DNA of 64,000 nucleotides from Microglena sp. YARC (Eukaryota > Chlorophyta > Chlorophyceae > Chlamydomonadales > Chlamydomonadaceae), in contig CM039462.1 in NCBI GenBank assembly GCA_022414725.1, positions 5,069,751 through 5,133,750 of the forward strand, written 5' to 3'. Made by a program: the position numbers and the translations under genes. The notes under the pieces are model-generated. The model was given only the letters and a program-made list of their open reading frames with translations. It was not told the origin of the DNA and made no database searches. This document shows, in pieces, positions 35,101-64,000 of the stretch (its first letter is position 1; each line of letters begins with the position of its first letter).

Positions 35101-37429
35101 TTTCAACCCACCCCACCATAAGCCCTTAGAAGTCAAGTGGAGGGTGACAACTACGAGCCACATGTGCTGACAACACACGTTGTATCAGAACTTTTTTCGC
35201 CCGCTACCGGTACCAATCCCACCTTGGCCCAACCTTCCACTATCCGGAGAATCCCCCGCCCCACCCCCACACACCGCCCCCCGAGCCACCTACCCAAATC
35301 GCTACCAGTAGCCCAACCTTGAAAGAGACCAAATCCCTGTTCGCTACCAGAAGACCCCCTTTTTGAAACGGAAAAAGTATCTGCATTACATCAATCTCCT
35401 AGATGAGGGTGCATGAGGGTGTGTGTGCACGCCAGTTTGCCAACACACACATCTATCTAGTCCCATTCTCACTCACTGGTCATCTTAATGCTGCTGCTCC
35501 TACAACTGGGATAAACTGGAAGGCCTACTTAGGTCCAATTTGCAATGATCCGATCAGCCTGAGGCAGCAACGAATATTGTCATGTGCACAATCTCACTGC
35601 CCCACCACACAGGGAACAGCACCCTATCGTCAGTTAAGATCCATAGGTCCAAAAAGACCATGCCTGAAGAACATTTGGATTCTGCTCAGAAAACCAAGAG
35701 CACAGTCTGCTTCCACGAACGAACATGAAAACTACTTTTCCTCGTGTAATATATATTTAGCTTTTCCACCAAGACAAGCTCGAAGACATGAGACGATCTT
35801 CATTTACTCAACCAAGCTTCCGAGAACACCCGCCTCGGAAACTCAGTTGAAGCGCACACACAAATGATGAAGAGGACTACAAGTGGCGCTCAACGAAGTG
35901 GCAAGCAGTTAACTCGCAGTTCGAGCTGGGCCTTGAGTCGAATATAGTGGTATGCAAACCATGTGTTCACATTGCACAAACATCTGGACAGCCAGTCATC
36001 AACCAACGCAGATATAAGAGGGAAGCTATAACGCTGAACATACACGGGGCGAGAAGAGAAGTCATGAAGAGGGAAGTTATATCGGAAGAGGTGAAGAAAC
36101 TGCCCATGGGCACGAGCCCGGTATATGAGATATTATTCCTCAGATCACGATGAACGATGAACCGGGTACAAACGCTTGCCCCAGTGGAGCCCATCAACTA
36201 GCTTCGATTATGATTAGCAGTAAGGATTCGGAAAGCATCCCAAGGACAGGCCAAGAGCACGACGAGCTTCAGCAGTCTCCCACTTGTTAACCTAGGATTG
36301 ATGGCGAGCATGGGTTCACTGAAGTACTGCACGGCCATGATCTCTGCCTAACCTTCCCGTGAAGGCCTGTCGATGACAATGTAATGTATGGGCCACGTCT
36401 GGCAGCCTGCCTTCCCGAAACCACAAGCTGCTGGAGAGTGTGCCCATGCTCGCCATCAATCCTCGTCCACATATAAACGCGACGATATTGAATTTCTCTC
36501 AACGCCAGCTCTCAACGCAGATACTTTCTGGAGCTGATGACGTTTACTGGGCTGGTCACTCCGGCATTCGTCCTCAAGGGGGTATCGCGGCGGGACGAAT
36601 ATTCTGCAGATAGTAATTCGCGTATGGAACCATGTAACAATTCCTATTCGTCGTGTTCTTCAGCATGGAGCAATCCAAGAGTGCACACAAGTACCACCTA
36701 CCTTCAAGGCCTTGTCCAGAGACTCAAAGGCCTGGGCGGAGAGATCCTCCATCTGCTTGGAGTCAAACTCCACATCAGGGGTCTCGGCAGCGGGGGTGGA
36801 GGGAGTGGAGGGGGTAGGGGTGGGGGTGGGTGCCGGGGTGGGGGTAGGGGGGGCAGGGGCAGGCGCCTTGGTGGCCTCCTCAGCGGCACGGGCGATAATC
36901 GCACGAGGGGTGGCTGGAGTTGGAGTGGTGGAGGTTGCATGCAGGTTAGGGCAGGTGACTGAAGATTTTGGAACAGACACAGGGGCTAGGAAACAGAGAG
37001 ACCACTACGTACTTCCCGACATAGCAAACGCGGCCTGAGAATAAAGACATGCGCTGGGATAAAACACACGCCCCAGCTTTGTCGGGCGATTTCCGACTCG
37101 TGAGAAAAACGAACAGTGAAACATAGCATGATCAAAGACAACTCTAATCTACTAGCTCTTAGCAAGGGACTCGGATCAAGATTTGCGCAAGGCTAAAGTT
37201 GCGATGACGCAAAGATCACAAAAGAGACCGCTTGGCTTTCAACCCATCGAGGTACTTACCAACGCGCGAGGCTAGGGGAACAGCGACGCGAGCGGGCCTG
37301 CAAGAGCGAAGACCGAGGGAATTCTTCATCAGAGCATTGCGCTTGCAAAGTATCGATCAGATTTTTCTCAATAATAACGTTATTCAACCTGATGGCAACA
37401 GCCCTGGAAGCAATGTTGGCGATCTGCAT
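32126..37429 (-). CDS. CURT1: CURT1/CAAD-domain thylakoid membrane protein, complete six-exon gene (207 aa)
   Basis: CURT1 proteins oligomerise in chloroplast thylakoid margins and bend the membrane at grana edges; the same fold is the cyanobacterial CAAD domain. Exons on the minus strand: 37429-37389, 37297-37260, 36985-36702, 34442-34305, 33588-33518, 32177-32126; 624 nt, phases agree, TAA stop. Residues 1-27 (MQIANIASRAVAIRPARVAV...) look like a transit peptide. Residues 44-90 are a Pro/Thr/Ala-rich linker. An acidic helix (FDSKQMEDLSAQAFESLDKA) precedes two membrane segments, about 137-156 and 168-184, joined by DVVDKIPVVNS. The C-terminal helix ends NIDSFVKSVKG. Exon 4 could instead begin at 34433. 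The start is chosen because an acceptor-like CTTTCAG lies just before it, suggesting a 5' UTR intron; the frame is also open upstream to an ATG near 37,675. Membership is clear; which paralogue is not. Confidence 0.92.
32185..32715. repeat. Repeats in CURT1 intron 5: 15-bp array, family A copy, 117-bp duplication
   Basis: 32,195-32,335 holds about nine GTCAGTGTCATTTAG units. 32,338-32,465 is a family A copy on the + strand. 32,470-32,705 contains two near-identical 117-bp units (CGTCAGAAGTGCAACATCCT, GGTCCCAGAGATTATAACAG, AACTAGGCAAGCAACAGA). Between about 32,720 and 33,517 I see nothing else. Confidence 0.85.
34431..34800 (-). repeat. Single tandem copy of the intron 3 / exon 4 boundary of CURT1
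   Basis: The segment at 34,431-34,585 (exon 4 start, GGAGAAAAATGCAGTGTT, AGACAGATTTCAGGACCATG, GGAGATGC) is repeated at about 34,626-34,770 with about 80% identity. This is the only junction copy I find in the CURT1 gene. Confidence 0.7.
34800..36700. other. Rest of CURT1 intron 3, no gene seen
   Basis: Unique-looking DNA. Open frames here (for example 35,403-35,867 on + and 35,947-36,153 on +) have no recognisable domains and lie inside a confirmed intron, so I do not call them. Confidence 0.5.
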
Positions 37430-38790
37430 CTCTGAAAGTGGGATTGAGGAAGCTGTGATGAGGGAAGAAGAGAAATGACGTTGAGAGTAGCCGGGAGTAC
37501 ATAACGTACTCACCCACAGCCTGTACCATCCACCCACCACAAAACCCACCCCAAGCCAACCAACCTTCGATAAAGTGGCCAGCCTGTTTCTCTCTCTTTG
37601 GCGCTGTAACCTCAGCCTTAGCTTATCTTGCTGTTGTCTCAGCGGCTGGCTCATGAGCTGACGGGAAGCTGCCATGAGATGAAAAAAACTCGGTTACTTC
37701 CATATGGTTTCCTATTTTTAGCAGGCTTAATTTGCGTTACAGCCTTGTGAGCATCAGGCTATGTCTCATCCAGAGCACCAGGCTCAGTCCCACAATGTAT
37801 AGTTATGCCCAGGCCCATAATCACGAAGTCGAACTTTCTTACAGGACTCCAAACAGCGATTAGGCCGCTCTCCGTCTTCGGTTGTCAAACAAATATTTGT
37901 TGAGTGCATAATGTAATTATGGGTACCGTATCTGGACTATGTATAGTTATGCCCAGGCCCACAATCACGAAGCCGAACTTTGTTACATTGTTCCAGCCAG
38001 CGAATCGGCTGCGCTCCGTTTTTGGCAGTAAAACAAATATTATTTGACTACAGAATGTAATCATGTGTACCGTATCTGGGCAATGTATAGAAATGACCAG
38101 GCCCAAAATAACGAAGTAGAACTTTCTAAGTGGGCTCCAGCCAGCGATTCGGCTGCTGTACGAAAGATAATTATAATTTGGGCCAAGATTCAGGGGGGAA
38201 AGGGGTGCCTGCAGGGTCACAAAGGCAATAGGTAACTTTATAGTATCTGTCTATGATGAAACTGCAGAGGGAGAGCAGAGTCAACATTTGCTGCTTAGTC
38301 AGAAGGGAAGACTTCAGTATAAAAAAAAAAGTAGATCTAGGAGAAACTTAGGCTATGGCTGGCTATAGAGAGTGTTAGGAAGGGGCTTCAGGGGAAACTC
38401 CTGGGAGCTGTCGGGTAGCCGCTGGATATACTGCTAGGGCTGCAAGGAAGTTGCAGGGAATACTATTAGGGCTGCAAAGAAAGAATTCTGACAGGATGTC
38501 TGTACTAGTCCCCCCATATTTAGGGGTGAAAGCATATGGCTGAAACTTGAATTAGAGTCTGGCAGGCATTTTGCAGCAAGGGGGCAATTCAAGAGTAGAA
38601 AGAACTTGATTTGGGCTTAGCCTTGTACCGCCTTCTGTCCCCATGGGTTGGTACAAGGAGCAGGTAGTCATCTATAGTCCTAAAATGTTCATTACTAAAA
38701 GTCTGTCAGATCTAGTTATCAGTATTCTAGGATCCATCGCAGGGGTACCTTATCCTTCATCTCACATTATCCTTGATCTTCACAAGAGAC
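37430..38790. other. Upstream region of CURT1, with a three-unit repeat
   Basis: Should contain the CURT1 promoter and 5' UTR. A basic, Gln/Arg-rich frame (MAASRQLMSQPLRQQQDKLR..., from 37,675) is open through to the CURT1 start and may be 5' UTR. At 37,790-38,165 three units of about 125 bp repeat AATGTATAGTTATGCCCAGG, ATCACGAAG..GAACTTT and AGCCAGCGATTCGGCTG, resembling family C. Nothing further to 38,790. Confidence 0.5.
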
Positions 38791-38980
38791 CAGGGTACTT
38801 CAAATGGCCAAATTGGCCAGCGCTTTAGCGCACTTGAAAACAAAAAAACTGCGTAGTGCAAAAAGCGCAAAAATTGCTTGCAGCGCCCATAAGGGGTTGC
38901 AAAAAACTGCGCTTTAAGCGCAGAGGGGGTTAAAAAGTCAGCGCTCAGAAGCGCAAAAGCGCGCGCTTTGAATTACCCTG
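38791..38980. mobile_element. hAT-type MITE, copy 2 (190 bp)
   Basis: Begins CAGGGTACTTCAAAT and ends TTTGAATTACCCTG. Flanks are CAAGAGAC (38,783-38,790) and CAGGAGAC (38,981-38,988), an 8-bp target duplication with one mismatch. The interior shares GCGCAAAAATTGCTTGCAGC and GGGGGTTAAAAA with the other copies in reverse orientation. An isolated TTTGAAGTACCCTG end lies at about 40,263. Confidence 0.9.
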
Positions 38981-39189
38981 CAGGAGACTTCTCCAATTCA
39001 AATATTTTACAGCTCACGGAAGCCTCCTTGCTGAAGAAGGCTACCCTACATGAGGGAAGGGGGGATGCTCCCAGTTGTTGGTTGGAAGGCTTGAAACCGT
39101 CGGCACCTTGCAAATCCCGCTCGCCAATAATTGAGCTGTTGTACCTGAGGGAGCCTATGTCCTTCATCCTCGTAGTCCAGCACTCGGAC

Positions 39190-39415
39190 CTACCCGAAGG
39201 CGTCATTTGGCATCTCCACCACCACCACCTCCTCCTCCTGCTGCTGCTGCACAGGCACATGTGTCTGCATGAAACCGCTGATTGGCACCTGCCGGTGGAG
39301 GGCTAGGGTCGCCACTGTCACACGCGCGGGCTTCTGCTGTGGCTGTTGGCGCCGTGGCTCTGGCTGCTGTGGCTCTAGCTGCTGTGGCTCTAGCTGCTGG
39401 GGTCTCACCCGCCGA
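39190..39415 (-). other. Gln/Glu-rich open frame, doubtful
   Basis: Minus-strand frame with PQQLEPQQLEPQQPEPRRQQ and ISGFMQTHVPVQQQQEEEVV, ending EMPNDAFG then TAG. A second frame just downstream (38,973-39,190) reads with fewer biases. It might be a fragment of a gene disrupted by the flanking MITEs, but CTG/TGG triplet repeats drive the composition. No domain. Confidence 0.2.
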
Positions 39416-39419
39416 GTAA

Positions 39420-40214
39420 GGGCGTGTTTCCAGTGGAACCAAATAGTTCAACTGTGGGCGCCAGCGTGGCACGAGTGTTTCCAGTGGGCACAGTTCAACT
39501 TCAACAGTTCAACTTTTCGCCGATGTGGCACGCCAGGTGGGCAGCCACGTCAGGGTTTGTCCGTCGCCCTCCCCCCTCAACAGTTCAACTGTTGAGCAAT
39601 CCCGAACCCCCCCCCCCCCCCCCCCCCCCGTTCGGGATTGCTCAACAGTTCAACTATTTTGGGGGGAGGGCGGTGGACAATTTTCGAGGGAGGGCGTTGG
39701 ACAAAATCACAAAAGTGATACAGCAGCGAGCATCTTCGCAGATTCTCCCCGAGATCTGTCCACACGCCCCGAGTTGCGAGTAATTGGGAGCCAATTTCAA
39801 GTTGGATGGGTGAAGACATGAAAGAAAGGCGGGAATTAACCAGTTCGAATGATGATAGCGAGAGCCACAGATTCGACCGAAATCTCAATCTGACCACCCG
39901 GTCCGTTCGACCGGTCGGAGCAGATGCAGAAGCGGCAGCGGCAGGAGGAGCAAGAGAACAGATGGAAGTGAAGAGCGCAGCGAAATAATACACTGGCGGT
40001 AGTAAGCGGTGGATGCGGTGATTTGAGAAAACTTCGAGCAAGCTGCATGCACTTGCAGCGAGGGGGGCAGGGGACCAGAACGCGCTCGAGGGGCAGCCGT
40101 GATGACAAGGCACTTCTTGAGGTTTTAGGGCCCAGCTCAGCACTCGAACTTGAACTGTGGGGTTGAGTGGTCTACTATACACAGTTGAACTGTTGGTCCA
40201 CTGGAAACACGCCC
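39420..40214. mobile_element. PIF/Harbinger-type non-autonomous DNA transposon (795 bp)
   Basis: Ends are inverted repeats of about 36 bp starting GGGCGTGTTTCCAGTGGA and containing AGTTCAACTGTG, with small indels. The flanking direct repeat is TAA (39,417-39,419 and 40,215-40,217). A 3-bp TWA target site and a GGGCGTGTTT terminus are usual for PIF/Harbinger elements. Inside, at about 39,583-39,655, a second palindrome (GTTCAACTGTTGAGCAATCC and its complement) surrounds a poly-C tract. Open frames inside show no DDE transposase. Confidence 0.88.
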
Positions 40215-40429
40215 TAAGCCCTACCAAATTGGATGCGTCCCAGGACGCAACCCCTGGGGTCCGTTTGAAGTACCCTGCTCCACGCGCCTTCCGTGCGGCG
40301 TCTGGACGATGAGCACAGTGGTCATGACTGGTATTGCAACTCAGAAAGCTTTCCCCGCAGGCAAGATTGGGGATGCGCTGGGTGAGCTGAACGGTCTGGT
40401 GACATACTTGGACTGTAACAACAATACGT

Positions 40430-40700
40430 TTTCCCGACGGGGGGGCTGAGTTCGTGCGGCAGTGATAATTGTATTGGTGTTCAGTTCATCGATGTTTTTT
40501 CTTTTTAGCCCTTCCTGTCACGGTTGGGCAAGTCCCTTTAGCCTATTTGGCCTACCCCTGGACTGTAACATAGATACAAGGGTGGATAGATACATGGTTG
40601 GATGAATGGATGCATGGTTGGATGGATAGATGGCTGTCTGGATGTATGGGTAGCTGGTTGGATGGAGTAATGGTTAGGTAGCAGGTTGGATGGGGAAATG
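40430..40700 (+). repeat. Family A dispersed repeat followed by GGATGGATAGATGG repeats
   Basis: The + strand copy spans 40,430-40,580 (GGCTGAGTTCGTGCGGCAGT, GTTCAGTTCATCGATG, CACGGTTGGGCAAGTCCCTT). Its ATAGATACA tail runs into degenerate GGTTGGATGGATAGATGG repeats to 40,700. Confidence 0.8.
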
Positions 40701-41029
40701 GGTGGGTGGGTAGATCTGCGGCTTGCACAGTCAGGCTCATAGTAGATGGTAGGTGTGGCGGGCTAACATTTGATCACCCACCCCCATTACTTTCGCTTGC
40801 TTGCTGCAATGTTGCCTTTCTATTTTTGAGGATTATTCGATGTTGTGGAGCGGGCTTATCTTAGGTCAACAATGGCCGGTTGATGACAGCATAATAATGT
40901 AATGTAATTAAAATCCATTCACTTCTCTAACACGTACCAGGATGTTCTAACAAGTTATTATATTTGCGCCCCCCCCACCCCCCCCCCCCCCCCTCCCTCA
41001 ATTAAATAAACATTCAACCCAACAGAGGT

Positions 41030-41770
41030 AATTTGTTTTTACTGCCAAAGACGGCGAGCAGCCAAATTGCTGGCCAAAGCTGCGTAACCAAGTTCAAGTT
41101 CATCAGAGGTTCGCCAGCTTACTTCCTGTCGGTGTATGTAACATGAAGATGTTTGTCTGTCCGATATACCACCCATGAGCACACCCACAACACCCTTGTT
41201 TGCAAAGTTATACACCTGCAGGATGCTGGTGTATACAAAATGAAGATGTTTGTCTGTCTCATTTACCACCTATGGGCAAGTCCTTCTAACCTATTTTGCC
41301 TACCCCTGGACAGTAAGTCTGTAACAACATACATCAATAAACAACTCTGCCTCTCAATCTCCACTTAACTGCAGACTAACCATTGTACTCGAGAGTGTGG
41401 TTTAGTAGCGACTACCCATGTTTGACACGGACAAGGCCTCAAACTGTTGAATACGCTTCCGGTAGTATGTCCTCCCTGGTTTCCGTGGGTGTCGCACAGA
41501 GGGGACTTGGAATTGTAGGACGGTGAGCAGGCCAGAGTTGGCTGAAAAATAAAGTAACAATCAAAATTCAAAATTATATCCGTGTTTGCTCTGCCCGCAG
41601 ACGATGAGCAGCCAGAAGGCTGAAAGACCATGCAATCCAAACAAAGCGATTGTTTGGGATTCAGTTCATCAACGCCTTTTATTTTTAGCCACTCCTGTTA
41701 TGGTTGGGCAAGTCCCTAGACTATTTGGCCTGCCCCTGGAATGTAACATAAATACATACAATCCAACCAA
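41030..41770 (+). repeat. Cluster of family C and family A fragments
   Basis: Family C pieces lie at 41,038-41,110 and 41,465-41,630; family A pieces at 41,255-41,340 and 41,640-41,765. The two families alternate, as they do at 8.6-10.4 kb, which suggests they may be parts of one larger element or favour the same sites. Confidence 0.65.
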
Positions 41771-41799
41771 GCCAAGACCAGAGTGTTCAAAACGCTGCA

Positions 41800-41935
41800 C
41801 CACTGCAAATTTGGGGGGTCTCCGGCACCCTTTCATTTGGCTCAAAAGGGTGTATAATGTGAGTATAAGGGTGCCGTATGGGTGCAGAAAAAAGTGGCAA
41901 AGACCCCCCAAAGTTGCAGTGCACCTTGCGTCTCA
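41800..41935. repeat. Inverted repeat and dispersed GGGTGCC motif repeat
   Basis: TGCAAATTTGGGGGGTCT at the left pairs with AGACCCCCCAAAGTTGCA at the right. The interior (TTTGGCTCAAAAGGGTGTAT, GAGTATAAGGGTGCC) recurs at 48,790-48,845, 49,015-49,070 and 49,155-49,250 in the acetyltransferase gene. Confidence 0.7.
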
Positions 41936-42329
41936 GTAGTGCTATTCAGAGACAAGTCGACCTTCACGAAAAAATCGAATTTGATGCTGATGAAAGCGCG
42001 TGCAAAAACGAACGCGATTTCATGAACGTCTCTGAAACGCACTACTCAGAAACAGATTTGTGAGGCCCCGTTGTGTCTCCGATCCAGATCTTGGAGTCCC
42101 CCTGAACAATCCTGGTGCTGTGACCAGCAACCCAAGCCCTACTCCAATGACCAACATTCTGATGCCACACTCTATATAATCGTCCCCTTCCAGTCTAACC
42201 GGTGCAACAATGGAGTCTCTGCTACATTGATGACGGCATTTCAGTCGACACCGACCCCTTAGGTTAGGGCTCCTCCAGTGTAACCAGTGTAACAGTGGAG
42301 TAGTTGCTACATTTAGGGCGGTAAACCTC

Positions 42330-43350
42330 CACTCCAAGCCAACTGGCTTTCGATAAGGGCGGTAAATACCCACCCCAAGGCAACTGGCTTTAGATAAGGG
42401 CGGTAAATACCCACCCCAAGCCAACTGGCTTTAGATAAGGGCGGTAAATACCCACCCCAAGCCAACTGGCTTTAGATAAGGGCGATAAATACCCACCCCA
42501 AGCCAACTGGCTTTAGATAAGGGCGGTAAATACCCACCCCAAGCCAACTGGCTTTAGATAAGGGCGGTAAATACCCACCCCAAGCCAACTGGCTTTAGAG
42601 AAGGGCGGTAAATACCCACCCCAAGCCAACTGGCTTTAAATAAGGGCGATAAATACCCACCCCAAGCCAACTGGCTTTAGATAAGGGCGATAAATACCCA
42701 CCCCAAGCCAACTGGCTTTAGATAAGGGCGGTAAATACCCACCCCAAGCCAACTGGCTTTAGATAAGGGCGGTAAATACCCACCCCAAGCCAACTGGCTT
42801 TAGAGAAGGGCGGTAAATACCCACCCCAAGCCAACTGGCTTTAGAGAAGGGCGGTAAATACCCACCCCAAGCCAACTGGCTTTAGATAAGGGCGGTAAAT
42901 ACCCACCCCAAGCTAACTGGCTTTAGATAAGGGCGGTAAATACCCACCCCAAGCCAACTGGCTTTAGATAAGGGCGGTAAATACCCACCCCAAGCCAACT
43001 GGCTTTAGATAAGGGCGGTAAATACCCACCCCAAGCCAACTGGCTTTAGATAAGGGCGGTAAATACCCACCCCAAGCCAACTGGCTTTAGATAAGGGCGG
43101 TAAATACCCACCCCAAGCCAACTGGCTTTATATAAGGGCGGTAAATACCCACCCCAAGCCAACTGGCTTTAGATAAGGGCGATAAATACCCACCCCAAGC
43201 CAACTGGCTTTAGATTAGGGCGGTAAATACCCACCCCAAGCCAACTGGCTTTAGATAAGGGCGGTAAATACCCACCCCAAGCCAACTAGCTTTAGATAAG
43301 GGCGGTAAATACCCACCCCAAGCCAACTGGCTTTAGATAAGGGCGGCCAG
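42330..43350. repeat. 41-bp satellite array (about 25 units)
   Basis: Highly uniform units containing CCAACTGGCTTTAGATAAGG and GCGGTAAATACCCACCCCAA. Variation is limited to a few positions (TTTAGA/TTTATA, GGCGGT/GGCGAT). Over 1 kb it interrupts the CURT1-acetyltransferase intergenic region. Confidence 0.97.
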
Positions 43351-43569
43351 CCTGATCCTCCAGTGTTTGTTGCAATTCTTGACCACTGCAACTCTAGTCA
43401 TGCACACTCCAACTATAAGCCAAATGTTTGGGTGCGGAGGTGCCTGGGATCGTTCTAACTTCTGGAGAGATGGAGAGAGAGAGACAGACAGGGAGACAGA
43501 GAGGCACGGGTGGAACTTGTGGCTTCAGCCCCGGGATCCTGGGGTGGTCCAGAGCAGGCTGAAGCGAAA

Positions 43570-44010
43570 AGGAAACAACTCAACAGCCCTTATCAACCTG
43601 AGGTGGCGTGGGCCCATGGAAACAACCTGACCGCCCTTATCAACCTGAGGTGGCGTGGGCCCATGGAAAAAACCTGACCGCCCTTATCAACTTGAGGTGG
43701 CGTGGGCCCATGGCCTCAAAGGGAAACAACCAGACTCCTTTATCAACCTGAGGTGGCGTGGGCCCATGGAAACAACCTGACCGCCCTTATCAACCTGAGG
43801 TGGCGTGGGCCCATGGAAAAAACCTGACCGCCCTTATCAACTTGAGGTGGCGTGGGCCCATGGCCTCAAAGGGAAACAACCAGACTCCTTTACCAACCTG
43901 AGGTGGCGTGGGCCCATGGAAACAACCTGACCGCCCTTATCAACTCGAGGTAGCGTGGGCCCATTGCCTCGAAGGGAAATAATCTGACCGCCCTTGTCAC
44001 GCTGAGGTGA
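43570..44010. repeat. 47-48-bp satellite array (about nine units)
   Basis: Units of AACAACCTGACCGCCCTTAT plus CAACCTGAGGTGGCGTGGGC and CCATGG. Every third unit has a CTCAAAGGGAAACAACCAGA insert, giving a higher-order period of about 141 bp. Confidence 0.92.
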
Positions 44011-44124
44011 CAGATCTATCATAGGGTTCTTGCGCAGATGGCGTGGCGGCCGTGCTTCTTCAGCCCTTGCCAAAGACGGAGAGCAGCCAAATTGCTGGCT
44101 GAAGCTACGTAACCAAGTTCTCCA

Positions 44125-44353
44125 GCCCTTGTAGTTGGTGTATTCCCATTCTGCGTTATACGGCTTACACACAATCTTCAGCCATTCAGCCCTTGTACAT
44201 GGCATAGTCCCGCTCTGCGCTGTACGGCGACCACACAATCTCCAGCCCTTGTAGTTGGCGTAGACCCGCTCTGCGTTGTACGGCGTCCACACAATCTTCA
44301 GCCCTTGCAGTTGGTGCAGTCCCCCTCTGAGTTGTACGGCGTCCACACAATCT
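44125..44353 (-). repeat. Array copying the terminal exon and stop codon of the acetyltransferase
   Basis: Four units of about 60-70 bp downstream of the stop repeat ATTGTGTGGACGCCGTACAA, GCAGAGCGG, TACGCCAACTACAAGGGCTG, the codons for IVWTPYNAERDYANYKG and the stop region. The true stop is at 44,356-44,354. Confidence 0.92.
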
Positions 44354-63336
<18,983 letters not shown>

Positions 63337-63815
63337 CTGTGTGTGTTTGTGTCAGTATGTGTGTAACCAAGTTCAAGTTGGAGCACAGGTATATGCTCTT
63401 TCGCGATGCATAGTAGCCGGGGGAAAAACGATTTGTTCACGGTTACATTTTTCCTGGTCAAACATAATCCTGTCAAAGACGGCGAGCAGCAAAATTGCTG
63501 GCTGGAGCCATATAATCAAGTTCAAGTTCAAGTTAAAGAAGAGGTATATATATATATATATATGGGGGCGGCAAATAGATCTATATTGCCAAAAACATAG
63601 ATATATATAGATATATACATAGCAAATAGATATATTGTGTATATCTACAACATATGCAGTTACATCAGATAGACACCGGAAAATCAAGTCGAAGCGCCTG
63701 CAATATGATATGGTGCCCTATGCCATAATTGTAAAACCAGACTTTGATTTTTGTAAGGTGCCCTGTGCCGATTATCAAAAATCCAGCTTCGCCAATATAG
63801 ATCTATCTCTATATA
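63337..63815. other. Region right of the first visible acetyltransferase exon
   Basis: Holds a family C fragment (63,470-63,530) and a TATATA/ATAGAT tract (63,543-63,660). The first exon with the start codon is expected upstream of 63,336; I could not identify it here. Confidence 0.5.
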
Positions 63816-64000
63816 GAAGGAGTGCCCCCTTCCATCGTTTTGTTGGCGCCCCACTTGGCTGGCCCCCCCTTAGATCTTACATTCCTAGGAGTGTCCCCTT
63901 CCATCGTTTTGTTGGCGCCCCCCTTGCCCCCCTTGGACGCCCCCCCCTTAGCTCTTACATTACTAGGAGTGTCCCCTTCCATCGTTTTTGTTGGCGCCCT
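63816..64000. repeat. Roughly 73-bp tandem array at the window edge
   Basis: Two and a half units of AGTGTCCCCTTCCATCGTTT, TGTTGGCGCCCC and CTTAGATCTTACATTCCTAG, running off the window. Confidence 0.85.

Noticed and set aside
34990..36197. Open frames of 60-154 codons in CURT1 intron 3
   Set aside because: No domains, no splice or codon evidence, and inside an intron whose flanking exons join in phase.
38791..40275. One large hAT element from CAGGGTACTTC at 38,791 to TTTGAAGTACCCTG near 40,275
   Set aside because: Flanks of the outer pair do not match as an 8-bp duplication, whereas 38,791-38,980 alone has matching flanks; the right-hand end is treated as an isolated fragment.
8255..43350. 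Possible CRISPR arrays (29-bp array at 8.26 kb, 41-bp array at 42.3 kb)
   Set aside because: Units are directly contiguous with no unique spacers, there are no cas genes, and the genome is a eukaryotic nuclear one.

Overview
The window is nuclear DNA of a photosynthetic eukaryote, most likely a green alga. It carries spliced genes with GT-AG introns, a chloroplast CURT1-type thylakoid protein, a plant-type MYST histone acetyltransferase and a plant-type DEAD-box RNA helicase, in moderate-GC DNA crowded with microsatellites, homopolymer tracts, SINEs and MITEs. A prasinophyte-grade chlorophyte would fit, but the species cannot be fixed from sequence alone.

Layout. 1-2.4 kb: last exon of an unrecognised + strand gene between two tandem arrays. 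2.4-11.3 kb: intergenic, with a Tc1/mariner transposase relic, dispersed repeats and satellites. 11,330-30,633 (-): a complete nine-exon DEAD-box RNA helicase gene (603 aa). 32,126-37,429 (-): a complete six-exon CURT1/CAAD-domain gene (207 aa). 37.4-44.3 kb: intergenic, with a hAT-type MITE, a Harbinger-type MITE, a 41-bp satellite and a roughly 47-bp satellite. 44,354-63,336 (-): a MYST histone acetyltransferase gene in ten exons (398 aa seen); its first exon(s) lie beyond 63.3 kb or outside the window. I rebuilt all three minus-strand genes exon by exon. Splice phases match at every junction and the coding lengths (1812, 624 and 1197 nt) are multiples of three.

The three identified genes are unrelated housekeeping functions (RNA remodelling, thylakoid curvature, chromatin acetylation) that happen to be collinear; nothing suggests an operon or shared pathway.

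The most striking property is structural. In the two long genes nearly every exon-intron boundary has been copied into tandem arrays in the neighbouring intron. Arrays upstream of an exon repeat its 3' splice site plus the first part of the exon. Arrays downstream repeat the last part of the exon plus its 5' splice site, or the stop codon for terminal exons. The + strand terminal exon at the left edge shows the same pattern. These arrays, with microsatellites grown inside them, explain the roughly 19-kb spans of genes with only 1.2-1.8 kb of coding sequence. Most long open frames in the window are translations of such arrays, not genes.
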